Positions 47,254 through 56,238 of a DNA stretch of 64,000 nt are shown piece after piece. The stretch covers positions 496,001 to 560,000 of the forward strand of contig CAWGIX010000006.1 of NCBI GenBank assembly GCA_963822705.1. Direction: 5' to 3'. The notes under the pieces were generated by a model. It was not told the origin of the DNA and made no database searches. It worked only from the letters and a program-made list of their open reading frames with translations. The stretch comes from CAVRQM01 sp963822705. GTDB taxonomy: Bacteria; Pseudomonadota; Alphaproteobacteria; Acetobacterales; Acetobacteraceae. Position numbers and translations under genes: made by a program. Positions within the stretch are counted from its first letter, which is position 1. Each line of letters opens with the position of its first letter.

Positions 47254-47688
47254 TTAGAACTGGAGCGAGAAATCGATCAGGCGCGCCTTGTCCCAAAACA
47301 CCTTGCCCAGATACAGGCCGGGCGGCTGGATCAGTCGGATCTCGTCGCGGATCCAGTGCGCCACCACCGAAGTCTCCGAGTAGTCGAGGACGATGCACTC
47401 CTTGCCGTCGAGCCAACTCGCCGCCTTGTAGACTTTGGCGATGATCGCGTTGAGCCCGAACGGGCCGATACGGTTCTTCAGCGTGCCGGATTTCGGATCG
47501 AATACTTTGCCTTGCCAGGCAAAGTAGCTGATGAAGGACGCGATCTCGGGGCTGAACGCGGTGCCCGGCGCGATGATGGCGGTGCCGTTCGCCTGGCCCT
47601 CCGGAATCGGCCCGGCATCGCTGGCGGTGAACAGCGCGTCGAGCTCGGCCTGGGACATCCGAAGCAGTTGCGGAACATCATGGTCCAT
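47254..47688 (-). CDS. Unknown 144-residue protein
   Basis: From ATG 47688 the protein is intact: MDHDVPQLLRMSQAELDALF, SYFAWQGKVFDPKSGTLKNR, IGPFGLNAIIAKVYKAASWL, IVLDYSETSVVAHWIRDEIR and a C-terminal LYLGKVFWDKARLIDFSLQF. The alternation of short beta-type stretches, and 'WQGK.FD...G.L.N' plus 'LDYS.TS', looks like a small beta-barrel/lipocalin-like fold, but I know no assigned family. No signal peptide or membrane segment is seen. It lies 31 bases before the unknown membrane-protein gene and after the patatin-like gene, in the same operon. Confidence 0.7.
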   Translation of the reverse strand: MDHDVPQLLRMSQAELDALFTASDAGPIPEGQANGTAIIAPGTAFSPEIASFISYFAWQGKVFDPKSGTLKNRIGPFGLNAIIAKVYKAASWLDGKECIVLDYSETSVVAHWIRDEIRLIQPPGLYLGKVFWDKARLIDFSLQF

Positions 47689-47773
47689 GGCGCTTTTCAA
47701 TCCGTCCAGGTGTCTATCGCGAGTGCAACGATACTGTGCATACAGGGCCGTTTCAAGCAAAACCGCAGATCGC

Positions 47774-50444
47774 TTATGCGGGCTGTCCGCCGCGGGTTTG
47801 TGCCTGCCGGGCCGCATCGAGCAGTCCCGCGAGGCTCTCGGCGGCTCGCGGCAGGCGGCAGAGCTTTGTCATCTGGTAGTCGCCGAGGGCCCGGTAGCTC
47901 TCGAACTGGCTTTCCGTGAACCATTGGTCCGTGGTCAATTCGTGCGGAAACTGCGGATGCGCGGCGCCATAGGCGCGCACGTCCGCGGGGATGTCGTCGA
48001 GATAGGACGGCTTTACGTAGAGCAGCGTCCCCGGCGGACCGCCTTCGGGATAAACGATCGTCGCTATCGCGAATCCGAGCCGCACCTGTCCCAGGCGTGC
48101 CGCGCGAGCTGATGCGTAAACCGTCATCGAAGTTGACATGTATCTGCTGGTCGATCGTCGACTTGCGGATTGAGTCCCCGAGGTCCGCAAACGTGCAGGC
48201 AAAATCCTCGCCGGCATCCACCACCAGGATCAGCCGGCAGCGTCGTCGCAGCATCTCGTACAGGCCGAGATTGTCAAAATGTCCGCCGTCCGAGAGATAG
48301 ATCGCCTTGGCGGTATCCGTCGTCCGGCCGAGCAGATCGCTCAGCATCGGCAGCAGGGATTGGTGCGGCCAGGCCAGGCTCAGCTCGCCCGGATTGGTAA
48401 CGACAGCCGGGTTGGGCAGCCAGGCGCCTAACCGGACATTGAACAGCGTCATCAGGAAGGCGGTGATCGGCGAGGAGTGATAGCCCCAGTTGGGACTGAG
48501 CGCCGCGCCCGAGATCGTCATGGCAGAGGCGAGCGAGATTCCTTTCGGCTCATCGTCCTTGCCGGTCTGCGTCTCCGAGCCGGCATAACGCCCGCTCGGA
48601 ACGAAGCAGCCACCCGGGTTGTCGGACGGCGTATTCGGTTCCCACAGCACCGCCGAACCGCAGGCGAGCGGCGTGATGGTAAAGGCGGCTGCCTTGCGTT
48701 CCGACCAGGCAGTGCGCGTCGTTGCGGTGAGGTTGAGCGTGACATTGACGACGTGGAACAGCCGGCTCGGCCCCTGGCGTGGCAGCAGCTGGACCATGCG
48801 CGGGTTGTCGTCGGGGTCAAAACCCGTGAACGGGTCGGGAGCCCGGGTCCGCCTCGCCGCCCCCAGAAATGCGCGGGTGAGGCGGTTGCGATAGACGCCG
48901 TGCATCGAGAACCGGTTCACGTTGATCTGCTTGACGAGCTTCCACAGCACCAATCCGAGCACCGCCATGGCGACGATCTGCACCGCGAGCGGAACACTGC
49001 GGTCGTCCGTCGGGAGTCCGAGCAGATTTTCTGCCACACGCGTCTGAAGGAACCCGAGTGCTTCGCCGGCCAAGAACCCGAGCACCGCGAACAACCCTAT
49101 GCCGAACACGACGGCAAGCAGGGGCAAGCCCAAGCGCTGCAAGGTGACAAGTCCGCCCTCAGACGAAACCGCCGTCTGAAACGACGCAAAAGCCTGCTTC
49201 CCCAGCCATGCCGCAGTCGGTCCCGACACGAGCGTGATCAGCGGCACCGCCCAGTAGGGCCAGTGCGTGCCTGGAATGTGGAAGGCAAGTCGTTGCAGAG
49301 ACAGGCAGCAGAACGCGAATGCCGTCCAGACCACGATGGCCTGTAGTTTTACTGCGCTCAGCCGCGCCAGCCACTCGCGGTCCAGATCGCCGAACAGCGC
49401 TTCGCGCCGCATCGACAAATGCACCGTCACCTGCAACACGTCGGCGAGAACCAGCCAGAGCGGCCCCACGACCGCCAGCGCCTCCGCCTGCTCATCCTGC
49501 GGGACGAACTGGGCGAGACGAAGACCGAGCCACAGCAAGACCGCCGAGAACGCCGTGGCCATCAGCCAGGCGCCGAAGTTGTCCCAGTACAGTTTTGGCG
49601 CTCGGCCCATGATCGCCGCACCCCAGTAGCCCGCTACCATGGCAACGGCATAGATGAGCGGCAGCCAGAATTGCTTGTAGACATCGAGCGGGGCCGGTTC
49701 CAGCCATCCCGAAAGCGTTGCCGGAACGAGAAAGGCCCAGACCAGCATCGGCCAGACGATCCAGTGCGTGATCGTGGCCGTCGTGGTGAACTGCGGCGCA
49801 GCAGTGCCCGGACGCGGGGGCCGGTGGCTCGGCAGGTCCAGGCAGCCGCGCAGCGTCGCCACGAACACGCACGCGGCGCCGATCACCAGCGCAGCACCAT
49901 ATAGCGGCAGGAACTCGCCTACCCGCCACAGCGCGGTCCGGTAGAATATGGTTGCCAGCACCGCCAGCAGAAAGATCGGCGCGAAGGCAAGACCGCTGAT
50001 CAGCAGATTGCGCAGGTAGAGAACGATTCCGGTCCAGGTATCGGTCGAAAACAGGCCGCCCGTCGGACTGAGATAATCGGTGTATTCTCGCAGCGCGCGG
50101 ATCGCCGGCGCCGCTTCGTGCTCGCGCAAATCCGTTTCGGCGGCGCGCGCCCCGCCCGCCTCGTCGATCAGCATGCTCAGCCACGAGCCGATGAAGCCGC
50201 CGCCCGAGACCGTGGACAGATAGTGGAACCGAGCCAGCAAACCGGCACGGGCCAAGGCCTGCACGACGCCGAGGGAGAACGCGGCGCTGCGGACGCCGCC
50301 ACCCGACAGGCAGAGTGCCGACTGCCCGACTTCAGCCGCGTGGCGGCGCAGATCGGCCTGGTTCGCAACCGGCGGATCCGGCCCGTGGATCGCAGCGAAC
50401 TCGTCCGCCAGAGCGGTATCGAGATCGTGGACATTTTGTCTCAT
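47774..50444 (-). CDS. Patatin-like phospholipase with a large membrane domain, one frameshift
   Basis: A protein of about 890 residues. The oxyanion-hole motif LSGGGVRSAAFSLG is at residues 47-60. The nucleophile elbow STVSGGGFIGSW has Ser80 and a T in place of the first Gly of GxSxG. The catalytic Asp is in LSDGGHFDNLG (Asp719, encoded at 48288-48290). Between Ser and Asp lie roughly eight to ten hydrophobic segments (for example NLLISGLAFAPIFLLAVLAT), so the hydrolase lies around a membrane insert. The frame breaks near 48105, in FDDGLRISS; the last ~110 residues (LGQVRLGFAIATIVYPEGG onward) are one frame away. It would release fatty acids from lipids. It follows the catalase-like gene by 24 bases. 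Confidence 0.85.
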
Positions 50445-50468
50445 TCCCGAGGGGTACCACCTTCCGGA

Positions 50469-51722
50469 TCATTCGGCAATGGCTATCATCTCGGGTTCCG
50501 GGTCGAACACCTCGTCTCCGGTCGGCTCGACATGCGGCTTGCGGTTCATCCTCTGTCGGAGCTGCGATAGCTCCCAATACATCCGCCGGCGCGCGCGGCT
50601 CTGGTTGCCCAGCGGCCGATGCTCGGCGATGCAATGCCAGGGATTGAATGACAGATTATCGGCGAACGCCAGCTGAGCTGGGGTGGCGAATACCTGCCGG
50701 GGAATATGCAGCCGTGCCGCCGGCACGAACGGCGACAGTCTTTCCGGCCAGCGCACCGCGGCGTTCTCGATCGGCATACGGAACGCATCGGTCTGGCGCT
50801 GCAGCATGAGGTCGAACTCGACATCCTGCTCGTTCAGGGTGCGTACCATGTTGTCGCGCAGGTAGTCGTCCGGCGGGCGCAGCGGCAGGCGCGGAATATG
50901 GCGGTAGACTTTCGAGCGCGGGTAGACCGAGTACATCATGGCCTGCCCCTCGCCAAGCAGGTAGGGCACACAGCTCCAGTATCGTTCTCCCAGCGGATTG
51001 CTCTGGGTCTTGTTCCAGAACGACTGCATGATGCCGTCCAGCATGTGGGAATCACTCGGATCGGCAAAGTAGTAGAGGGGCTGACCCTTCAGGATCCATC
51101 TCTGCAGCTTGGCGTTGGCGCGCGTGTCCGGCGTCACGAAGGTGGGAGTGCAGATGGACAGGAAGTCCTGGGTGGTGGTCTCGTCTTCGAGTAGCTTTGG
51201 CCCTGGAACGCCCATCAGTTTTATGGCGCAGCTGACGAACCCTACATCGTCGATGTCGCGCGGCCAGTCGGGGCCCGGCCCGGAGAACCGTACCCAGGCA
51301 CGATAGGTCTTGGGCACCGCGAACACGCCTCTGCGATACACTGCAGGCAGGTCGTCGCGAATGGTGACCGTGCCGCGCACCAGTCCATGCGTCTTGGTGT
51401 TGCCGCCGCGCTGGTAATTGCCGGGCGGCCAGTGCGCCCGCATATAGGCCGCCATCGTGTCGACGATCGATTGCAAGCTCTGCTCCTCGTCCGCCGCCAC
51501 TCGCTCCTCGGCGAGGGCCAGCCCGTCGTCGCCTCGTTGCCGGTTGATGAGATACTGGACCAGGGCTGCCCCCGGCTCGCGCAGGAGAGCGTCGGCGGCC
51601 GGGCGAAAGAACGGCTCGAAACGACGTTCGACATGCAGCAGAAAAACGATCGCATCGTGCAGCCTTTGCCAAAACATGGGACCGTGTCCTTTTCGCTCCG
51701 GGCGAAGCTGCGTGGCACTCAA
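50469..51722 (-). CDS. Catalase-related heme protein (y4iL-like subgroup)
   Basis: An intact 417-residue catalase-fold protein without signal peptide. The distal His is His112 in GGNTKTHGLVRGTV, followed by FAVPKTYRAWVRFSGPGPDW. Near the C-terminus NPWHCIAEHRPLGNQSRARR precedes Tyr382, so the proximal RxxxY heme-ligand motif is kept (Arg378-Tyr382) but without the long canonical catalase surroundings. This is the catalase-like group that, from memory, includes the rhizobial y4iL protein and is related to allene oxide synthases. These proteins handle peroxides or fatty-acid hydroperoxides. It heads the minus operon with patatin-like, unknown and Dyp genes, which fits a role in lipid-peroxide chemistry. 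Confidence 0.85.
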   Translation of the reverse strand: MSATQLRPERKGHGPMFWQRLHDAIVFLLHVERRFEPFFRPAADALLREPGAALVQYLINRQRGDDGLALAEERVAADEEQSLQSIVDTMAAYMRAHWPPGNYQRGGNTKTHGLVRGTVTIRDDLPAVYRRGVFAVPKTYRAWVRFSGPGPDWPRDIDDVGFVSCAIKLMGVPGPKLLEDETTTQDFLSICTPTFVTPDTRANAKLQRWILKGQPLYYFADPSDSHMLDGIMQSFWNKTQSNPLGERYWSCVPYLLGEGQAMMYSVYPRSKVYRHIPRLPLRPPDDYLRDNMVRTLNEQDVEFDLMLQRQTDAFRMPIENAAVRWPERLSPFVPAARLHIPRQVFATPAQLAFADNLSFNPWHCIAEHRPLGNQSRARRRMYWELSQLRQRMNRKPHVEPTGDEVFDPEPEMIAIAE

Positions 51723-51796
51723 CCTGCCAGGGACCGGGCCATCTCCTCAAGGGCTGGCGTGCAATGGCGGTCTGTTCCGGCGAACTGTTCGTTTGC

Positions 51797-53617
51797 CTAG
51801 ACTGCCTGTTTTACGGCGTGACCTCCATCGTGCCAGGCGTGCTGAATCCGCCACATCCGCCCGAACGGGCCCAGGCTCCGGCTCAAAATTCTGGGGCAGC
51901 CATCCTCTACGATCTGCCCTCCATGCAGCACGACGACCCGATCAAACGACATGATTGTCGACAGCCTGTGGGCCACGGCAATGACGGTGCGCCCGCGGGT
52001 GAGCTCCTCGAGTGCCCGCTGCACCTCGGCTTCGGCAGAACTGTCCAGCGAGGAGGTTGCTTCATCGAGCACAATGATCGGCGCGTTTTTAAGGATCGCG
52101 CGGGCAATGGCTATGCGCTGGCGCTGTCCCCCGGACAGGAGCACGCCCCGCTCGCCCACCAGCGTATCGTAACCCGCGGGCAGGCGGATGGCAAAATCGT
52201 GGCACTGAGCCATCCGGGCCGCATCGATGACCTCGGAGGCGTCTGCCCGAGGGTTTCCATACACGATGTTGTCGAATACGGAACGCTGGAACAGCTCGGT
52301 GTCCTGACTTACCACGGCGATCGCTTCGGCGATGCTGTGCTGGGTCGCATGGGCAAGATCCTGTCCGTCGATGCGGATACTGCCGGACTGCGGATCTTCG
52401 AACCGCTGCAGCAACCGCAGCAGCGTCGACTTGCCGGCTCCGGACTGACCGACCACGGCGAGCTTCTGTCCTGCCGGAATGCTGAGGCTCAGGGATCGGA
52501 ACAAGGCTGGGGCCCCCGGATGTGCGAAGCACATCTCGTCGAACTCGATGGCTCCCTGAGCGACCGTGAGCGGCACGGCTGACAGCGAATCGGGCCGCTC
52601 ATGGGGGGCCAGCAGGACTTCCGCAGCTTCCGCCAAAGCTCCGAACTGCTGTTGGACACCTAGCAGGGACAGGGAGAGCTCGCGCGAGCCGCTCAGGATG
52701 CGAAAGGACAGCGTAACTACGACCACCACGTCCCCCGTACTGGCTGAGCCCATCTCCCAACCGTGCAGGGCGCTGGTCAGAATCGCCGCGATCACGAACC
52801 AGAACATCACGTCGTAGGCAACCCGCATGCGCTCGGTATGGCTCCAGCTCCGCTGGTGCGCATGGGCCTCCTCGCGCAGGCGCTCATCAAAGCGCGCCGC
52901 CTCCCTGCGCTGCCCGTTGAAGGTCTTGACCAGGGACATGCTGGCCAGCACCTCGGCAATACCGCCGAGGGTGACGGCCGCGCGCTCGTAATAGGCCTGG
53001 TGCAACCGGTCGCCGCGGTAGCCGAACCAGGCGAGCGTCCCGGTGATGACAAGCGAGGCCATGATCAGGGTGGCAGAGAGGCGCCAGTCCACGGTCGCCA
53101 GTACGACGACCGAGCCGGTGAGGTCAGCAAGGGGCGGCGCGACGTTCCACAGCAACGTGGCCAGGATGGCTGTGCTGGCGGCCCCGGCGGCGGCAAACCG
53201 GTTGGCCAGCGAACCGCTCATATGGGTCGTGAAATAGCGCCAGGAGTGTCCCATCACATGGTCCAGCAGGGCGGCTCGCACTGCTGCTCCGAAGCTTATG
53301 ATGGCACGGCTGCCGAGATAGCCTCCGGCCCGCCAGAACACGTTTTCTGCTACCAAGAGGGCCAGAAAGCCGGCAAGTGCCCAGGCCGCGCGCGTGACCA
53401 CCCGCTCCGGCGCCGCCAACGCGTCCACCAGCAGCTTCATTGCGTATTGCACCGCAACGGCGCTGATCGCCCCGAAAGCAACGGCGGCGAACGCGGGCGC
53501 GAGGAGTCCCAGCCGTTTTCGAACCATGCGCGCGATGAAGCGGAGCGCGACCCGCTTGGGTGAGGTGGGGAGTGCGCGCGCACCCTCCGACACAGGTGCA
53601 GCTCCGGCCGCCTTCAC
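51797..53617 (-). CDS. ABC exporter, fused membrane and ATPase domains
   Basis: An intact 606-residue type I exporter. The N-terminal ~320 residues hold six hydrophobic segments (for example LLAPAFAAVAFGAISAVAVQ, LAGFLALLVAENVFWRAGGY). The ATPase domain has VVGQSGAGKSTLLRLLQRFE, VSQDTELFQRSVFDNIVYGN, LLSGGQRQRIAIARAILKNA and IIVLDEATSSLDSSAE, then the H-loop AHRLSTI. It would export a lipid, glycolipid or glycan across the inner membrane. Immediate neighbours are a glycosidase-like gene and UDP-galactopyranose mutase on the same strand, so a galactofuranose-containing glycoconjugate is a reasonable cargo. The Lys/Arg-rich N-terminus contains no signal peptide. Confidence 0.9.
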   Translation of the reverse strand: MKAAGAAPVSEGARALPTSPKRVALRFIARMVRKRLGLLAPAFAAVAFGAISAVAVQYAMKLLVDALAAPERVVTRAAWALAGFLALLVAENVFWRAGGYLGSRAIISFGAAVRAALLDHVMGHSWRYFTTHMSGSLANRFAAAGAASTAILATLLWNVAPPLADLTGSVVVLATVDWRLSATLIMASLVITGTLAWFGYRGDRLHQAYYERAAVTLGGIAEVLASMSLVKTFNGQRREAARFDERLREEAHAHQRSWSHTERMRVAYDVMFWFVIAAILTSALHGWEMGSASTGDVVVVVTLSFRILSGSRELSLSLLGVQQQFGALAEAAEVLLAPHERPDSLSAVPLTVAQGAIEFDEMCFAHPGAPALFRSLSLSIPAGQKLAVVGQSGAGKSTLLRLLQRFEDPQSGSIRIDGQDLAHATQHSIAEAIAVVSQDTELFQRSVFDNIVYGNPRADASEVIDAARMAQCHDFAIRLPAGYDTLVGERGVLLSGGQRQRIAIARAILKNAPIIVLDEATSSLDSSAEAEVQRALEELTRGRTVIAVAHRLSTIMSFDRVVVLHGGQIVEDGCPRILSRSLGPFGRMWRIQHAWHDGGHAVKQAV

Positions 53618-53626
53618 CGGTCCCTC

Positions 53627-54821
53627 CTAATCGGAGATCGTGCTTGTCTCGATCCCCACCGGTTGCGGAGGGTCGGCCACGGCCTGCCCCAAAAGCATCC
53701 AGCGTTCCTCGGCCAGCTGTGCTGCCAAGGCGGTATCGATCGCCCGCTCGTGCCAATCGGAAGAGAGTTCGATCAGGCCGCAGCGGCAGTGGCGCCCGTT
53801 CTCCCACCCCGGGTAGTCCATCACGGGGTAGATACAAATTCCCTCGACAGGGATGCCCAGGCGCAATGCCGCACGGACCTCACCACACACATATCGGAGC
53901 CAGCCCGCACCGTTGGCTCCCTCCGCCCCAGTCTCCGTGATCAGGATCGGCCGATTGTATCGGGCATGCACTTCGGCCAGCAGCAATGACAGCGGGCGGT
54001 AGAACCGGTGGCCCATTGGCAAGCGTGGCATTCGGCCGGATCCACTGGTTGTCCGGATAGTAGTTCAGTCCCACGATATCGAGATAAGCGTCCGATCCAC
54101 CGAGTTCGGGCAGCATCCGGCCGGACAGCATATCGCAGGCTTCGAATTGCGCGGTGCGGTGGCGCTCGGCCGCGACCGCCTCCTCGCGTCGTCCGGGCCG
54201 CCCAACGACATGGATCAACGGTTCGGATTGCACGAACCGGGCGCCGGGGTCGACCGCGCGCACCGCATCGGTGGCGGCGATGGCGGCCCGCACCAGCTGA
54301 CGTTTCAGCTCGCCGCCGCGGTGCGGGGCCCACGGATACATTTTGCGCCGGTCGCTGCCCGCCCACGCCCAGAACGAGATTTCGTTCATGGGGCAGACCA
54401 TCACCGGACCGTCCGAGTGATCCTGGATGATCCGGGCCGCAGCATTCGCGAAGTCGGCGAAGCGTTCCACGAACTCCGTGGAGAAGATGTCGATGTCGTG
54501 GGGCAGCCCATAATGACACAGATCCCAAATGACCTGCAGGCCGCCCTCGCGCGCTGCGCGCAGCATCGGCAGGGCGCTCGACCAGTCGTAGTGCCCGGGA
54601 AAAAGCTCGATCTTGTGCCAGCGAAGCGCGTCGCGGATTATCGTGATGCCGCACGAGGATACCAGGGCGTAGTCTTCCTCGACCCGTATATCGTGGCGGG
54701 TTCGGCGGATCATGTCGAGCTGCACGCCGTCACGGCGACGGTGGCTGGATCCCTCGAACCCGCCCAGGAAGAAACCGGGGAACAGGAGCGCAGCCGCCGG
54801 CGGCAACAGGTCGGCGTACAT
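53627..54821 (-). CDS. Clan-A glycoside hydrolase-like protein, one frameshift
   Basis: ATG 54821 (its A is shared with the glf stop, TGATG) begins a ~397-residue barrel protein. LFPGFFLGGFEGSSHRR and GITIIRDALRWHKIELFPGH match the first strands of GH1/GH5-type barrels. The likely acid/base Glu147 is in VCPMNEISFWAW. After a frame break near 54010 the other frame has ILITETGAEGANGAGWLRYV with the probable nucleophile Glu, then WLRYVCGEVRAALRLGIPVE. No signal peptide, so it appears cytoplasmic. Its lying in the glf/exporter operon suggests it edits a lipid-linked or nucleotide-linked glycan; alternatively it is a glycan-biosynthetic protein with this fold. Confidence 0.75.
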
Positions 54822-56093
54822 CAGGCGGTCACGCCTGTATCTGCTACACTCAGCGCTGCGCGAACCAGTGGCCGAGCGAGCGCGGGCTGCAGGCGCGCGT
54901 AAAGCGCCAGCGCCTGGCCGACAACCTGATCCATGTTGTAGTATTTGTATGTGCCAAGTCGGCCGATGAACGACACGTTCGCAGTCTCGTCGGCGAGCGC
55001 GCGATAGCGTGCATAGAGGGCATGGTTCTCGGCGCGGGGAATCGGGTAGTACGGGTCGCCCGTATCGGACGGGTATTCGTAGGTGATGCTGGTCCGATCG
55101 CTCTCTTGTCCGGTCAGGTGCTTGTATTCGGTCACCCTCGTGTAGGGGATGTCCGGGGCCGGATAGTTCACCACCGCGACCGGCTGGTGCCACGGCGTAT
55201 TCAGGGTCCGATGCTCGAAGCGCAGCGACCGGTATGGCAACGCGCCCAGGCAATAGCCGAAATACTCGTCCACCGGCCCGGTAAAGATCAGGTGGTCATA
55301 GCGTACTCGTTCGCGGATCGCGGCGAAGTCGACGCCCAGCTCGACGGTTATTCTTGGGTGATCGAGCATGCACTCGAACATGCGGGTATATCCGGCGGCC
55401 GGCATGTTCTGGAAGCTGTCCGAGAAATAGCGGTCGTCGTCGTCGTGGCGAACCGGCACGCGTGCTGTGACCGACTTGTCCAGCGCGCTTGGGTCGATGC
55501 CCCACTGCTTGCGCGTGTAGCCCTGGAAGAACGCTTCGTACAGGCGCCGGCCGACTTTGGATACTACCACGTCCTCCGAGCTGAGGATTTGCGCTGTCGG
55601 CTCGGCCAGGCTCTCTAGGAAGCCTTGCACCTGCGACGGCTCCAGCTGCAGGCCGAAGAAGCCGTTGACCGTTGTTCGATTGATCGGGACCGGCAACAAC
55701 GTGCCGTGTACGTGCGCCAGCACCCGGTGCACGTACGGGCGCCACTCGGTGAACCGGGAAAGGTAATCCACCACCTGAGCGGAATTGGTATGGAAAATAT
55801 GCGGGCCATAGCGGTGCACCAGGATGCCAGACTGGTCATGGTGGTCGTACGCGTTGCCCGCGACGTGCGCCCGCCGATCGACCAACAGGTCCCGTGCGAC
55901 CGGAACCTTCGGCCAATCGCTCGGCGATCACCGATCCGGCGAAGCCGGCTCCCACGACCAGGAAATCGAACCGGGGACGGGCAGCTCCGAGCCGAGGTTC
56001 GCGGCCTCCGCTAACGGCCTGGCCCAGTCGTCCGGCCGACACACTATGCTGGCCGGAGCCCAAACCATTCAGCTTCACGCCATTCTCCTGCAT
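54821..56093 (-). CDS. glf: UDP-galactopyranose mutase, one frameshift
   Basis: The FAD-binding start FLVVGAGFAGSVIAERLAE lies in one frame from ATG 56093; near 55905 the frame shifts to RRAHVAGNAYDHHDQSGILV. The rest is intact: HRYGPHIFHTNSAQVVDYLS, FFQGYTRKQWGIDPSALDKS, RYFSDSFQNMPAAGYTRMFE and GRLGTYKYYNMDQVVGQALA, all Glf-specific. It converts UDP-galactopyranose to UDP-galactofuranose in the cytoplasm. The first ~40 residues precede the FAD motif, so an internal start is possible. It is divergent from the galactofuranosyltransferase gene, whose substrate it makes. Confidence 0.92.
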
Positions 56094-56222
56094 CGAGCCT
56101 TGGGCTGAACGCTTCCGGCCCGAATGGTTCTCATCATGATTTCGTCAGAAGCGATCTTTCCACCGCCTCGGGCGCTAACGGCTTGCGTAAAGCCGCGTGC
56201 CCATCCCATCCATGAAACTCTT

Positions 56223-56229
56223 GGAGGAG
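56223..56229 (+). promoter_or_regulatory. Strong ribosome-binding site before a TTG start
   Basis: GGAGGAG lies 9 bases before TTG 56239. The codon just before that TTG (56236-56238) is an in-frame TAA, so translation must begin at the TTG or later, and homology to GlfT2-type N-termini begins before the first ATG. This decides the unusual TTG start. Confidence 0.7.
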
Positions 56230-56238
56230 CCCTCTTAA

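Noticed and set aside
47697..47773. The in-frame extension of the patatin frame past 47774
   Set aside because: The conserved C-terminus lies one frame away and ends at 47774; the extension is out of frame after the break.
51764..53563. Two long plus frames (272 and 266 codons) opposite the ABC exporter
   Set aside because: The exporter on minus is intact; the plus frames only mirror its codons.
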